From DATFQE01 sp963738205 (lineage in GTDB: Bacteria; Actinomycetota; Thermoleophilia; Gaiellales; Gaiellaceae), in assembly GCA_963738205.1 (NCBI GenBank), contig CAVTVQ010000006.1:620001-684000 (forward strand): DNA of 64,000 nucleotides, read 5' to 3'. This document shows positions 51,738 to 60,017 of this stretch, one piece after another. The notes beneath the pieces are model-generated. The model had not been told where the DNA came from. It did not search any database and saw only the letters and a program-made list of their open reading frames with translations. Position 1 is the stretch's first letter, and each line of letters begins with the position of its first letter. The translations under genes were made by a program, and so were the position numbers.

Positions 51738-51740
51738 GGA

Positions 51741-51919
51741 ATCCCTCGAACGAGGGATCATCCCTCGAACGAGCGGGGTACCTCGAACGAGGGATGTCCG
51801 CGGCGAGTCGAGAGCTGCCGCTGACAAGCGCCCGCCCCACGATCCGCTCACTGCCCGTCGACCACGAACATGCGCCCGTTCGACGTCCGACGGAGCCAAC
51901 GATCCCTCAGACGGGGGAT
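51741..51919. repeat. imperfect palindromic repeats ATCCCTCGAACGAGGGAT
   Basis: Copies lie at 51741-51758 (complete), 51760-51773 (partial), 51781-51795 (partial) and 51902-51919 (diverged, ATCCCTCAGACGGGGGAT). Each has 5-8 base inverted arms. They occupy the first part of the 388-base gene-free stretch 51738-52125. They may be operator-like sites or a mobile palindromic element. Confidence 0.6.
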
Positions 51920-51959
51920 GTTGAAAGTGGGCCGCCGCAGCTACAACGACTGTAGGGGG

Positions 51960-52109
51960 AGGGGCAGCAAGGCTGCGGCGCCCATCCGGAACGAGGACCT
52001 GGATGGGCCGCCGCGCCTCAACGCAGGGGAAACCATGTTTCCCCCACGAACCCCCTTCTTTACAGGTTCTTCTGAACGTCATCCGGGGACAGCAAGCTGC
52101 CCCCTCTTT
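51960..52109. other. hairpin-rich non-coding stretch, possible structured RNA
   Basis: Hairpins follow one another: CCCATCC/GGATGGG around 51980-52006, GGGGAAAC/GTTTCCCC (52026-52033 and 52037-52044), GAACC/GGTTC near 52048-52069, and GGGGACAGC/GCTGCCCC (52085-52103). No gene is supported in 51738-52125 and no known RNA family was recognised. Confidence 0.3.
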
Positions 52110-52127
52110 ACCGCTTCGCGGTTTCTT
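52110..52127 (+). terminator. hairpin terminator ACCGC/GCGGT plus T run
   Basis: Arms 52110-52114 and 52118-52122 followed by TTTCTT, right at the stop of rel on the other strand. It would end transcription coming from 51737. Confidence 0.5.
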
Positions 52128-54351
52128 ACGAGGGCGTTACGCGGTACGAGTCGAAGACGGCTTCGACGCTTCTCAGGGAGCTGAGCAGGGCTCGGAGCGA
52201 CTTCACGTCGCCCAGCTCGGCGACGTACCAGTTCTTGGCGAGCTGATCCTCGACGCTGCCGCCGTACGAGACGATGTTCGCGCCGTGCTCCGCGAAGGTG
52301 CGCGCCACGTCCTCGAGCAGACGCGGGCGGTCCCAGGCGTGCACCGCGATGTGCACGCGGAAGCTCTGTGAGGCACCTCCGTCCCACTCGACCGGCGTGA
52401 AGCGCTCGGGGTTCCGCATCAATGCACGCACGTTCGGGCAGTCCCGCCGGTGCACGGTGATGCCCTTGCCCATCGAGATGTAGCCGACGACCTCGTCGCT
52501 CGGAACCGGCGTGCAGCACTTGGCGAGCCGGATCAGCACGTCCTCGACGCCGGGGACGTTGATGCCGACCTTGCCGCTCGGGACCGCATGTCGCGCCTTG
52601 GGCGTCTTGAGCGAGACCGCCTCTTCCTCGACCACCTCGCTGGTCTTCATGCGCTGGAGCACCTTGTTGACGATCTGGCCCGTCGACAGCTTCCCCGAGC
52701 CGACGGCGACGTAGAAATCCTCCGCCTTCTTGAACCCGGTCTCGCGGATCACCTGGGCGAGGACCGCGGAGCCCGCGAGCTTGCGGTACGGCAGGTTCTG
52801 CGCCTTCAACGCCTGCTCGAGCGACTCGCGGCCCTTCTGCTCTGCATCCTCGCGCGTCTCGCGCGAGAACCACTGGCGGATCTTGTTGCGGGCCCGCGAC
52901 GAGGCGGCGAGCGCCATCCAGTCGCGCGAGGGCCCGCGGCCCTTCTTCGAGGTCAGGATCTCGACGAAGTCGCCGCTGTGCAGGCGGTAGTGCAGCGGGA
53001 CGATCCGCCCGTTGACCTTGGCGCCGACCGTGCGGTGACCGACGTCGGTGTGGACGGCGTATGCGAAGTCGATCGGCGTCGAGCCGGCCGGCAGCGTCTT
53101 CACCTCGCCCTTCGGCGTGAAGACGTACACCTCGTCGTCGAAGAGGTCGGTGCGGAAGGTCTTGATGAACTCGCGCGGGTCGGCCTCGTCCTGCTGCCAG
53201 TCCATGACCGATCGCACCCACTCGAGCCACTCGGGGTCGGGGCCCTTGTCCTTCCCCTTCTTCTGGCGCGCCCCGCCCTTGTACGAGTACCAGTGCGCCG
53301 CGATCCCGAGCTCGGCCGTCTCGTGCATCTCGCGTGTGCGCACCTGGATCTCAAGCGGCCGCCCCTGGGGCCCGATCACCGTCGTGTGCAGCGCCCGATA
53401 GCGGTTGAACTTCGGCATCGCCACGTAGTCCTTGAAGCGGCCGGGCATCGGCTTCCAGAGCGAGTGGATGAGGCCGAGGGCTCCGTAGCAGTCGCGTGTG
53501 CCCTCGTCGCCGGAGCGCTCCACGATCACGCGCATCGCCGTGAGGTCGTAGATCTCGTTGAACTCGCGGCCCTTCTTGGCCATCTTGTCGTAGATCGAGT
53601 AGAAGTGCTTCGCGCGCCCGGAGATCTCCGCTGGGATCGCCACCTTCTCCAGCTCGCGCCGCAGGATGTCGCTCGCCTGCGACACGTGCTCCTCACGGTC
53701 GGCGCGCCGCTCGGCGACCATCGCCTTGATCTCGTCGTACTTGCGCGGGTGCAGGGTCTGGAACGCGAGGTCCTCGAGCTCCCACTTGAGCGTGTGGATG
53801 CCCAGCCGGTGCGCGAGCGGCGCGTAGACCTCGAGGGCCTCGCGTGCCTTCTGCACCTGCTTCTGCCGGCCCAGGTACTCGATCGTGCGGAGGTTGTGAA
53901 GACGGTCGGCCAGCTTGATCAGGATGACGCGGACGTCCTGCGCCATCGCGACGACCATCTTGCGGTAGTTCTCGGCCTGCGCGTGCTCGCGGCTCTGGAA
54001 GTGGACGCGGGTCAGCTTGGTGACGCCGTCGACCAGCTGGGCGATCTCGTCGCCGAACTCGCCGCGCAGCTCCTCGAGCTCGACCTCGGTGTCCTCGACG
54101 ACGTCGTGCAGGAGCGCCGCTGCGATCGTCTGCTCGTCCAGACGCAGCTCGGCCGCGATCTTCGCGACGCCGAACGGGTGGTGGATGAAGTCCTCGCCCG
54201 ACCGGCGCTGCTGGCCCTGATGGGCGCGCTCGGCAAAGCGGAAGGCGTGCGTGATCAAGTCGCGGTCGAGCTCGGGCAGATACCCCTCGACCTCGGCGAT
54301 CAGCTCGTCGACGAGGTTCTGGTGCTTTTCTGAAGCCTCGATGACCGCCAT
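52126..54351 (-). CDS. rel: bifunctional (p)ppGpp synthetase/hydrolase Rel
   Basis: The 741 residues have, in order, an HD hydrolase domain (AAALLHDVVEDT, the HDxxED metal site intact), a synthetase domain (GRAKHFYSIYDKM, LEIQVRTREMHETAELGIAA), TGS (VYVFTPKGEVKTLPAGSTPI), and C-terminal zinc/ACT regions. Both catalytic sites look active. It sets the alarmone level under starvation. The ATG at 54351 is favoured by its TACACT promoter six bases upstream; the longer frame is open but unlikely. Confidence 0.95.
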   Translation of the reverse strand: MAVIEASEKHQNLVDELIAEVEGYLPELDRDLITHAFRFAERAHQGQQRRSGEDFIHHPFGVAKIAAELRLDEQTIAAALLHDVVEDTEVELEELRGEFGDEIAQLVDGVTKLTRVHFQSREHAQAENYRKMVVAMAQDVRVILIKLADRLHNLRTIEYLGRQKQVQKAREALEVYAPLAHRLGIHTLKWELEDLAFQTLHPRKYDEIKAMVAERRADREEHVSQASDILRRELEKVAIPAEISGRAKHFYSIYDKMAKKGREFNEIYDLTAMRVIVERSGDEGTRDCYGALGLIHSLWKPMPGRFKDYVAMPKFNRYRALHTTVIGPQGRPLEIQVRTREMHETAELGIAAHWYSYKGGARQKKGKDKGPDPEWLEWVRSVMDWQQDEADPREFIKTFRTDLFDDEVYVFTPKGEVKTLPAGSTPIDFAYAVHTDVGHRTVGAKVNGRIVPLHYRLHSGDFVEILTSKKGRGPSRDWMALAASSRARNKIRQWFSRETREDAEQKGRESLEQALKAQNLPYRKLAGSAVLAQVIRETGFKKAEDFYVAVGSGKLSTGQIVNKVLQRMKTSEVVEEEAVSLKTPKARHAVPSGKVGINVPGVEDVLIRLAKCCTPVPSDEVVGYISMGKGITVHRRDCPNVRALMRNPERFTPVEWDGGASQSFRVHIAVHAWDRPRLLEDVARTFAEHGANIVSYGGSVEDQLAKNWYVAELGDVKSLRALLSSLRSVEAVFDSYRVTPS

Positions 54352-54357
54352 AGGCAA

Positions 54358-54363
54358 AGTGTA
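54358..54363 (-). promoter_or_regulatory. -10 hexamer TACACT for rel
   Basis: TTGCCT separates it from the ATG at 54351. Confidence 0.5.
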
Positions 54364-54440
54364 CTCCCGGCTTTTCGCCTCACCGAGCCCCGCTCCTTGC
54401 CGGAAGGAGGCTCGCTTCAAGCGGCGAAAACCGTGACCCG

Positions 54441-54578
54441 ATGCGCCTTCGTCGTCGCACAACAGCGCGCCGGCTGAACGACCTGGCACGCCTGATGGTC
54501 GAGCTCGACCGAGCCTCCCACGATCGCCGCTTTCGCCGACGGGGGACCCGCGCCTCGGTGCTCAAACTCAGCGCCTAA
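54441..54578 (+). CDS. possible small basic protein of 45 residues
   Basis: The open frame starts MRLRRRTTARRLNDLARLMV and ends SVLKLSA. Its Arg-rich composition and amphipathic middle look protein-like, but there is no clear ribosome binding site, and 54364-54440 shows nothing else. It may be only a chance frame in the 236-base gap between rel and recJ. Confidence 0.25.
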   Translation: MRLRRRTTARRLNDLARLMVELDRASHDRRFRRRGTRASVLKLSA

Positions 54579-54587
54579 TAGCGTCTC

Positions 54588-56474
54588 CTACGCGGCTCTC
54601 GGCAGCACCTGCTCGAGCTCACCCTCGAGCAGTGCTCGGAACGTCGCCGACTCGAGCAGGCTCCGCCACTCGGCCCCCTCGTCGCCCAGCCCCAGCTCGG
54701 CGAAGATCGCTCGCGCCTCGTCGCTGCGGGCCTCGGGCGGCTTGCGCCACTCCTCGGCGAGCCGGGCGCGCGCGTCCGCGTAAGTCTCGCGACCGTCGAA
54801 CACGCGGCGGACGACCAGCTGCGGCGCCACGGTGCCGTTCCAGCGGTTCTCCTCGAGCCGGAACGCCACGTCGTACGCGCCCATTCGCCGCAAGCTGTCG
54901 AGCTGCGCGCCCATGCCGAACGCGATCGCGCTGCCTGCGTCGCGGCCGCGGTCCCGAACGCGGAAGCGCAGGTGCCGTCCGTCTCCGACCGTCGCGGCTT
55001 CGGCGATCTCGCAACCGGCCAGGAGCAGGGTCACGCCGGGGTTGCCGAGGCCGAACGGCGCGAGCCGCCTCAGCTCGGCCGCGAGGTCGAGCGTCAGGTC
55101 CTGCCTCGATACGACGGCGTCGACGTACGTGACGGGCTCCAGGTCGTGGTCCTCGAGCGCGCCGTCAGCGTGTGCTGCGAAGGCCTCGACGAACGCGTCG
55201 AGGCGCTCCGTGGCAAGACTGAGGCCGGCAGCGGCTCGGTGGCCACCCCACCGCTCCAGGAGCTCCGAGCAGGCGGCGAGGCCGGCGTGGAGGTCGAAGG
55301 ACGGGATCGACCGGCCCGACCCCTTCCACTCGCCGTCAGCGCCGGCGAGCAGGACGACCGGCCGGTTGAACCGCTCGGCGAGGCGCGAGGCGACAATTCC
55401 GATCACTCCCTCGTGCCACTCCTCGTGCGCGATCACGTAGCCGCGGCGGCGGCGGCGAGCCTCCGGCCACTCCTCGACCTGCTGGATCGCTTCCCGCACG
55501 ATCCGCTGCTCGACGGCCTGCCGGTCGCGGTTCAACACCTCGAGGCGCTCGGCGAGGCGACGTGCCTCGTCGCGATCCTCGGTCAGCAGGAGCTCCAGGG
55601 CCTCGACGGGGCGACAGAGCCGCCCGGCCGCATTGATGCGCGGGCCGAGCCGGAAGCCGACCGAGCCCTCGTCCACGGCTGCAGGATCGACCCCGGCGGC
55701 CTCCATCAGCGCGCGCAGGCCGGGCCGCTGTGTGCGTGCCAGTGCCCGCAGGCCCGCGATCGCGAGCGCACGGTTCTCGTCCACGAGCGGGACGACGTCG
55801 GCGATCGTCGCCAGCGCCACGAGGTCGAGCTGACGCTCCAGGACCTCGCTGTCCACGCCAAGGAGTGCTTGCCCGAGCTTGTAGACGACGCCGGTGCCGC
55901 AGAGCTCCGGGAACGGGTAGTCCGAGGGCCTCGTCGCGACGATCGGGCAGTTCGGCAGGGTCTCGCCCGGCCGGTGGTGGTCGGTGACGACGACCTCCAG
56001 GCCGGCCGCCTTCGCCTCGGCGATCTCCTCGACCGCCGTGATGCCGCAGTCGACGGTGAGGACGAGCCCGCACTCCTCCGCGGCGAGCCGCGTCAGCGTC
56101 TCGCGGGAGACGCCGTAGCCCTCCTCGAAGCGGCTCGGCAGGTGCCACTCGACGTCCGCGCCGAGCTCCTGCAGGATCAGCACGGCCAGGGCGGTTGCGC
56201 AGATGCCGTCGACGTCGTAGTCGCCGTGCACGCAGATCCGCTTGCCGGCGGCGATGGCGGCGCGGATCGCCTCGCAAGCGGCGCGCATGTCTCCCAGCAG
56301 CAACGGATCGTGCCGCGGGTCGTCGCCGGCGAGAAAGGCCTGGGCAACCGGGGGGTCATCCAGCCCGCGACGGACGAGGACGCGCGCGGTCGTCTCGCTG
56401 ACCCCGAGCTCGCGCACGAGACCGCGCGCGGTGGGCGCGTCGCAGTCCGAGATCGACCAGGTGCCTGCAACCAT
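54588..56474 (-). CDS. recJ: single-strand-DNA-specific exonuclease RecJ
   Basis: The 628 residues have the DHH motifs ICVHGDYDVDGICATAL, VLTVDCGITAVEE and VVVTDHHRPGETLP, and the DHHA1 box RWGGHRAAAGLSL, then an OB-like domain. RecJ degrades single-stranded DNA 5' to 3' in recombination and repair. The C-terminal region (about 520-628) is longer than the core enzyme. It neighbours the ruv genes, all likely part of DNA repair. Confidence 0.93.
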   Translation of the reverse strand: MVAGTWSISDCDAPTARGLVRELGVSETTARVLVRRGLDDPPVAQAFLAGDDPRHDPLLLGDMRAACEAIRAAIAAGKRICVHGDYDVDGICATALAVLILQELGADVEWHLPSRFEEGYGVSRETLTRLAAEECGLVLTVDCGITAVEEIAEAKAAGLEVVVTDHHRPGETLPNCPIVATRPSDYPFPELCGTGVVYKLGQALLGVDSEVLERQLDLVALATIADVVPLVDENRALAIAGLRALARTQRPGLRALMEAAGVDPAAVDEGSVGFRLGPRINAAGRLCRPVEALELLLTEDRDEARRLAERLEVLNRDRQAVEQRIVREAIQQVEEWPEARRRRRGYVIAHEEWHEGVIGIVASRLAERFNRPVVLLAGADGEWKGSGRSIPSFDLHAGLAACSELLERWGGHRAAAGLSLATERLDAFVEAFAAHADGALEDHDLEPVTYVDAVVSRQDLTLDLAAELRRLAPFGLGNPGVTLLLAGCEIAEAATVGDGRHLRFRVRDRGRDAGSAIAFGMGAQLDSLRRMGAYDVAFRLEENRWNGTVAPQLVVRRVFDGRETYADARARLAEEWRKPPEARSDEARAIFAELGLGDEGAEWRSLLESATFRALLEGELEQVLPRAA

Positions 56475-56546
56475 GAGGACAGGCCACGGTACGGAGGCCG
56501 TCGGACGGCGCTGAGCACCCCGATCCGGCGACTATCCTGACCGGCG

Positions 56547-57002
56547 GTGGCCGAGGCGAACTACTCCTCAGGCGAGGACTACATGGTCGAGTTTCTCGGC
56601 TATCGCTTCGGCTTCAACACCGCCGATTTCGAGCAACGGGTCGTCGCCTCGGCGGTCAAGCTGGGCCTCGTTTCGTCCAACGACCTCGACGAGGACGAGA
56701 CCGAGGACCTCGTCGAGCTCACCGCCGACGGCCGCATCCTCGATCCGCAGAGCGACCTCGGCCGCTACCTCGTGCGCCACTGGGAGCGGCTGTCGCTCGT
56801 CGAGGGCGAGTCGCTCGTCTACTGGCTGCGCAAGCTCGTCTTCCGCGGCGCCTGGCTCGATCACCGCGTCAAGGAGGGCCTGCTCGAGGTGGAGTGGGAG
56901 GACGACGCCTCGGAGTTCGGCTACCGCGACCCGCGCGGCGACCGGGCCCTGCTCGAGCTCGCGCCCGTGCCGTCATGGCACGAGCTGCAGTTCCGTCGCT
57001 AG
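56547..57002 (+). CDS. acidic protein of unknown function
   Basis: The 151-residue product is strongly acidic (DLDEDETEDLVELTADGRIL, then VEWEDDASEFGY). No family is recognised. TATCCT precedes the GTG by eight bases. Its stop overlaps the ruvB stop on the other strand (CTAG), so the two are exactly convergent. The negative charge could mimic DNA or bind basic proteins, but that is a guess. Confidence 0.7.
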   Translation: MAEANYSSGEDYMVEFLGYRFGFNTADFEQRVVASAVKLGLVSSNDLDEDETEDLVELTADGRILDPQSDLGRYLVRHWERLSLVEGESLVYWLRKLVFRGAWLDHRVKEGLLEVEWEDDASEFGYRDPRGDRALLELAPVPSWHELQFRR

Positions 57003-58018
57003 AAGAGCGAGCCCGCGCCCTGGGGCACCGGAGCGCCGAGATGGGCGCGGCCGAGCTTGGTCACGATCCGCCCCCGCGGTGTGCGCTGCAGGAAGCCGAG
57101 CTGGAGCAGGTACGGCTCGTAGACGTCCTCGACGGTGTCCGCCTCCTCGCCCAGGGCCACAGCCAGGGTCGACAGGCCGACGGGGCCGCCGTCGAAGCGC
57201 TCCACGATCGCTCGAAGCAGCTCGCGGTCGGTTCGCTCGAGGCCTTCGCCGTCGACTTCGAGCAGGTGGAGCGCCTCGGCCGCGATGGCGTCCGTGACGA
57301 TGCCTTCGTGGCGCACCTCGGCCACGTCACGAACGCGCCGCAGGATGCGGTTGGCGATCCGCGGCGTTCCGCGTGAGCGCCGGGCGATCTCGTCGGCCGC
57401 CTCCGGCGTGATCTCGACTCCGAGGATCCGCGCCGACCGGCGGACGATCGTCCCGAGCTCCGCAGGCTCGTAATACTCCAGGCGGAACGTCATGCCGAAT
57501 CGGTCGCGAAGCGGCGTCGTCAGCAAGCCGGTGCGGGTCGTCGCGCCGACCATCGTGAACGGGGGCAGGTCGAGCGTCAGCGTTCGCGCCGCCGGCCCCT
57601 GGCCGAGCACGATGTCGAGCCGGAAGTCCTCGAGCGCCGGATAGAGGATCTCCTCGACGGCCCGGGAGAGCCGGTGGATCTCGTCCACGAACAGGACGTC
57701 TCGCTCCTCCATCGCGGTGAGGATCGCGGCGATGTCGCCCTTCCGCTCGAGCGCAGGGCCGGCGACAGAGCGGATGCCCACGCCGAGCTCCTCGCGCACG
57801 ATGTACGCCAGGCTCGTCTTGCCCAGTCCGGGCGGGCCGACGAGCAGCACGTGGTCGAGCGCCTCCCCCCTGCTCTTCGCCGCCTGCAGGGCGATCGAGA
57901 GCTGCTCCTTGACCCGCTCCTGCCCGACGAAGTCGTCCAGGCTGCGCGGCCGCAGCGAGCGGTCGAGGTCGTCCTCCTCCGCCTGCAGGACCGGAGCCAT
58001 GAACTGCGGCTCGCTCAT
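56999..58018 (-). CDS. ruvB: Holliday junction ATPase RuvB
   Basis: An AAA+ motor of 339 residues that drives branch migration with RuvA: Walker A GPPGLGKT (about 62-69), Walker B LFVDEIHRL, sensor TTRTGLLTTPLRDRFG, and the C-terminal winged helix (QLGFLQRTPRGR). The ATG overlaps the ruvA stop by four bases. Confidence 0.96.
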   Translation of the reverse strand: MSEPQFMAPVLQAEEDDLDRSLRPRSLDDFVGQERVKEQLSIALQAAKSRGEALDHVLLVGPPGLGKTSLAYIVREELGVGIRSVAGPALERKGDIAAILTAMEERDVLFVDEIHRLSRAVEEILYPALEDFRLDIVLGQGPAARTLTLDLPPFTMVGATTRTGLLTTPLRDRFGMTFRLEYYEPAELGTIVRRSARILGVEITPEAADEIARRSRGTPRIANRILRRVRDVAEVRHEGIVTDAIAAEALHLLEVDGEGLERTDRELLRAIVERFDGGPVGLSTLAVALGEEADTVEDVYEPYLLQLGFLQRTPRGRIVTKLGRAHLGAPVPQGAGSLF

Positions 58019-58587
58019 GCGGCCGTCCTCAGCGCGCGGCGAACCCGCTCCTCGGGCTGCAGGTCCGGATCGACGCCGACGAGCGCCTGCTCGGCCTCGA
58101 CGACGGAGAAGCCGAGCTCCACGAGCGCGTCGCGCGCCACCAGCTCCGGTGTCGCCCCGGGGCGCGCCTCGATCTCGGACGCCGTCTCGGCGCCGACCTT
58201 CTCCCGCAGCTCGAGCACGACCCGCTGCGCCGTCTTCTTCCCGATGCCCGGGATGGCGACGAAGCGCGTGATGTCTTCAAGGGCGATCGCGCGGCGAAGA
58301 TCCGACGGCGTCGAGCCGGAGACGATGGCGAGCGCGACCTTGGGGCCGACCCCGGAGACCGAGAGCAGGTGCTCGAACAGCTCGCGCTCGGCGGGCTCCG
58401 AGAAGCCGTAGAGCTGCAGGGCGTCCTCCCGCACGTGCGTGTAGACGTCGACCGAGACCTCCTCCGCGCCTTGCGCCTTGCGCAGGGCGCTCTGCGTCGC
58501 CGTGACGAGGTAGCCCACGCCGCCGACGTCGAGGACGAGCGCGTCGCCCCGCAAGCCTGCGGGGCGTCCGGTAAGCCGCGCGATCAT
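58015..58587 (-). CDS. ruvA: Holliday junction-binding protein RuvA
   Basis: The 190 residues form the OB domain (MIARLTGRPAGLRGDALVLD), helix-hairpin-helix region (SGVGPKVALAIVSG, IPGIGKKTAQRVVLEL) and a C-terminal domain that contacts RuvB (DALVELGFSVVEAEQAL). It is 94 bases downstream of ruvC. Confidence 0.96.
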   Translation of the reverse strand: MIARLTGRPAGLRGDALVLDVGGVGYLVTATQSALRKAQGAEEVSVDVYTHVREDALQLYGFSEPAERELFEHLLSVSGVGPKVALAIVSGSTPSDLRRAIALEDITRFVAIPGIGKKTAQRVVLELREKVGAETASEIEARPGATPELVARDALVELGFSVVEAEQALVGVDPDLQPEERVRRALRTAA

Positions 58588-58624
58588 CGGCGGTCCCGTC
58601 GACGTCCAGCGTGTCGACCGGTCG

Positions 58625-58663
58625 TTTCAGACGGCCGAACGGGCAAGCCCGCACGGCCTGAAA
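58625..58663. other. long imperfect hairpin between ruvC and ruvA
   Basis: Outer arms TTTCA/TGAAA and GGCC/GGCC enclose CGGGC-AA-GCCCG. In the minus-strand transcript it lies between the ruvC stop and ruvA start. A second hairpin, 58664-58685 (ATGACACCGC/GCGGCGTCAT), overlaps the ruvC stop. They may uncouple or process the message. Confidence 0.5.
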
Positions 58664-58681
58664 ATGACACCGCAAGCGGCG

Positions 58682-59170
58682 TCATCCGACCGCGCGGAGG
58701 AGCGGCGGGGCGAGCGCGTGGCAGATCCCGACGGCGAGCGCATCCGCGGCATGGTGCGGCTCGGGGAGCTCCTTGAGGCCGAGGATCGCCTGCACCATGC
58801 GCTGCACCTGGGCCTTCTCGGCGCGCCCGTAGCCGCAGACGGCCTGCTTCACGTGGGCGGGCGCGTACTCAACGGCCTCGACGCCGGCGAGCTCGCAGGC
58901 GACGAGGATGGCGCCGCGCGCCTGCCCGACCGACAGTGCGGTACGGGCGTCGGCGCCGACGAAGGACTCCTCGAGCGCGACGGCATCGGGACGGTAGTCC
59001 TCGATGAGCTGTCTCACCCCGTCGTGGATCCGGCCAAGGCGGACCTGCGGCCGCTGCGCCGCTCCGGTCTTCCACCAGCCGTAGTCCAGCGCCGTAAGGC
59101 GGTTTCCTCTTCCTTGGACGATGGCGTACCCGCATGCAGCCGTTCCCGGATCGATGCCGATGACCTTCAC
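58682..59170 (-). CDS. ruvC: Holliday junction resolvase RuvC
   Basis: The nuclease has 162 residues with catalytic acids D7 (GIDPGTAACGY), E68 (VALEESFVG) and the C-terminal HHAADALAVG Asp. It cuts junctions bound by RuvAB. The GTG has TAACCT six bases upstream. Confidence 0.96.
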   Translation of the reverse strand: MKVIGIDPGTAACGYAIVQGRGNRLTALDYGWWKTGAAQRPQVRLGRIHDGVRQLIEDYRPDAVALEESFVGADARTALSVGQARGAILVACELAGVEAVEYAPAHVKQAVCGYGRAEKAQVQRMVQAILGLKELPEPHHAADALAVGICHALAPPLLRAVG

Positions 59171-59176
59171 GCTGCG

Positions 59177-59182
59177 AGGTTA
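59177..59182 (-). promoter_or_regulatory. -10 hexamer TAACCT for ruvC
   Basis: CGCAGC separates it from the GTG at 59170. No LexA-type box was seen. Confidence 0.5.
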
Positions 59183-59283
59183 GGCGCGCAATCGGACGTT
59201 CCTGCCTCGGCCGTCGCGATCGACCGCCGACTTCCTTCCGACTCGAAAACCGGGTGCACATGGTTCACGTAGTGCCGGACGGG

Positions 59284-60006
59284 ATGCGTGCGCTCGTCGC
59301 CACGCTCGTCGCCGCCGCCGTGTACGCCGGAACGCCCGGTCAGACGGCGAACGAGCGTCTGATCGGCCAGGTCGGTCCCGGCTTCACCATCACGCTCAGG
59401 CACCAGGACTCGAGCCCGGTCACCAATCTGGCGCCGGGGACCTACGACTTCGAGGTGACCGACAGCGCGACCAACCACAGCTTCCACCTCACCGGCCCGG
59501 GCGTCGATAAGGGAACGACCTTGCCCGGCGAGGGCACCGAGACCTGGACGCTCGATCTCGCCAGCGGGAGCTACCAGTACTTCTGCGACCTGCACAGCTC
59601 GATGTACGGCGACTTCACCGTCGGGACGACCCCACCGCCGCCGCCCCAACCGCCCCCGCTGCCACCACCGCCACCGGCTCCACCTCCGGCACCGCCTCCT
59701 CCTCCACCTCCGGCCGCCACGCCTCCGCCGGCAGCCGCACCTGTGGCCGTCCTCGTCCGCGGCGTTCGCTTTCCCACGGCCACGCGCAGGCTGGTCGTCG
59801 TCTCGCTCGAGGTGAACCGGCCCGCGACCGCGTCGGCGGAGCTCCGACGTGCGTCGCGCCTCGTCGCCAAGGCCCGCAAGGCGCTGAAGAGCGGCCGCAA
59901 CGTCCTTCGTGTGCGGCCCGGCCGCGCGCTTCCCAAGGGGACGTACCGCCTCGTTCTGCGCGTTGGCGCGGCCGCGCCCAGGAGCTACCGCCTGAACCTC
60001 CGCTAG
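59284..60006 (+). CDS. secreted cupredoxin with proline-rich linker
   Basis: The signal peptide (RALVATLVAAAVYAG) leads to a type 1 copper domain with a His in ATNHSFHLTGPG, then Cys-His-Met in YQYFCDLHSSMYGDF. A proline-rich linker (about 25 prolines, 59630-59740) joins it to a C-terminal beta domain (VLVRGVRFPTATRRLVVVSL). It would be an extracytoplasmic electron carrier or copper binder. NirK earlier in the window may be its partner (inference). ATG 59284 fits the signal peptide; earlier starts at 59254 or 59260 are possible. Confidence 0.82.
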   Translation: MRALVATLVAAAVYAGTPGQTANERLIGQVGPGFTITLRHQDSSPVTNLAPGTYDFEVTDSATNHSFHLTGPGVDKGTTLPGEGTETWTLDLASGSYQYFCDLHSSMYGDFTVGTTPPPPPQPPPLPPPPPAPPPAPPPPPPPAATPPPAAAPVAVLVRGVRFPTATRRLVVVSLEVNRPATASAELRRASRLVAKARKALKSGRNVLRVRPGRALPKGTYRLVLRVGAAAPRSYRLNLR

Positions 60007-60017
60007 CTTGTGACGCC

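Noticed and set aside
51741..51919. CRISPR array
   Set aside because: Copies are too few, unevenly spaced and imperfect, and no cas genes lie nearby.
51738..52125. tmRNA, SRP RNA or RNase P RNA
   Set aside because: None of the conserved ends or core strings of these RNAs could be found.
59177..59262. LexA box upstream of ruvC
   Set aside because: No GAAC-N4-GTTC-type palindrome was found.
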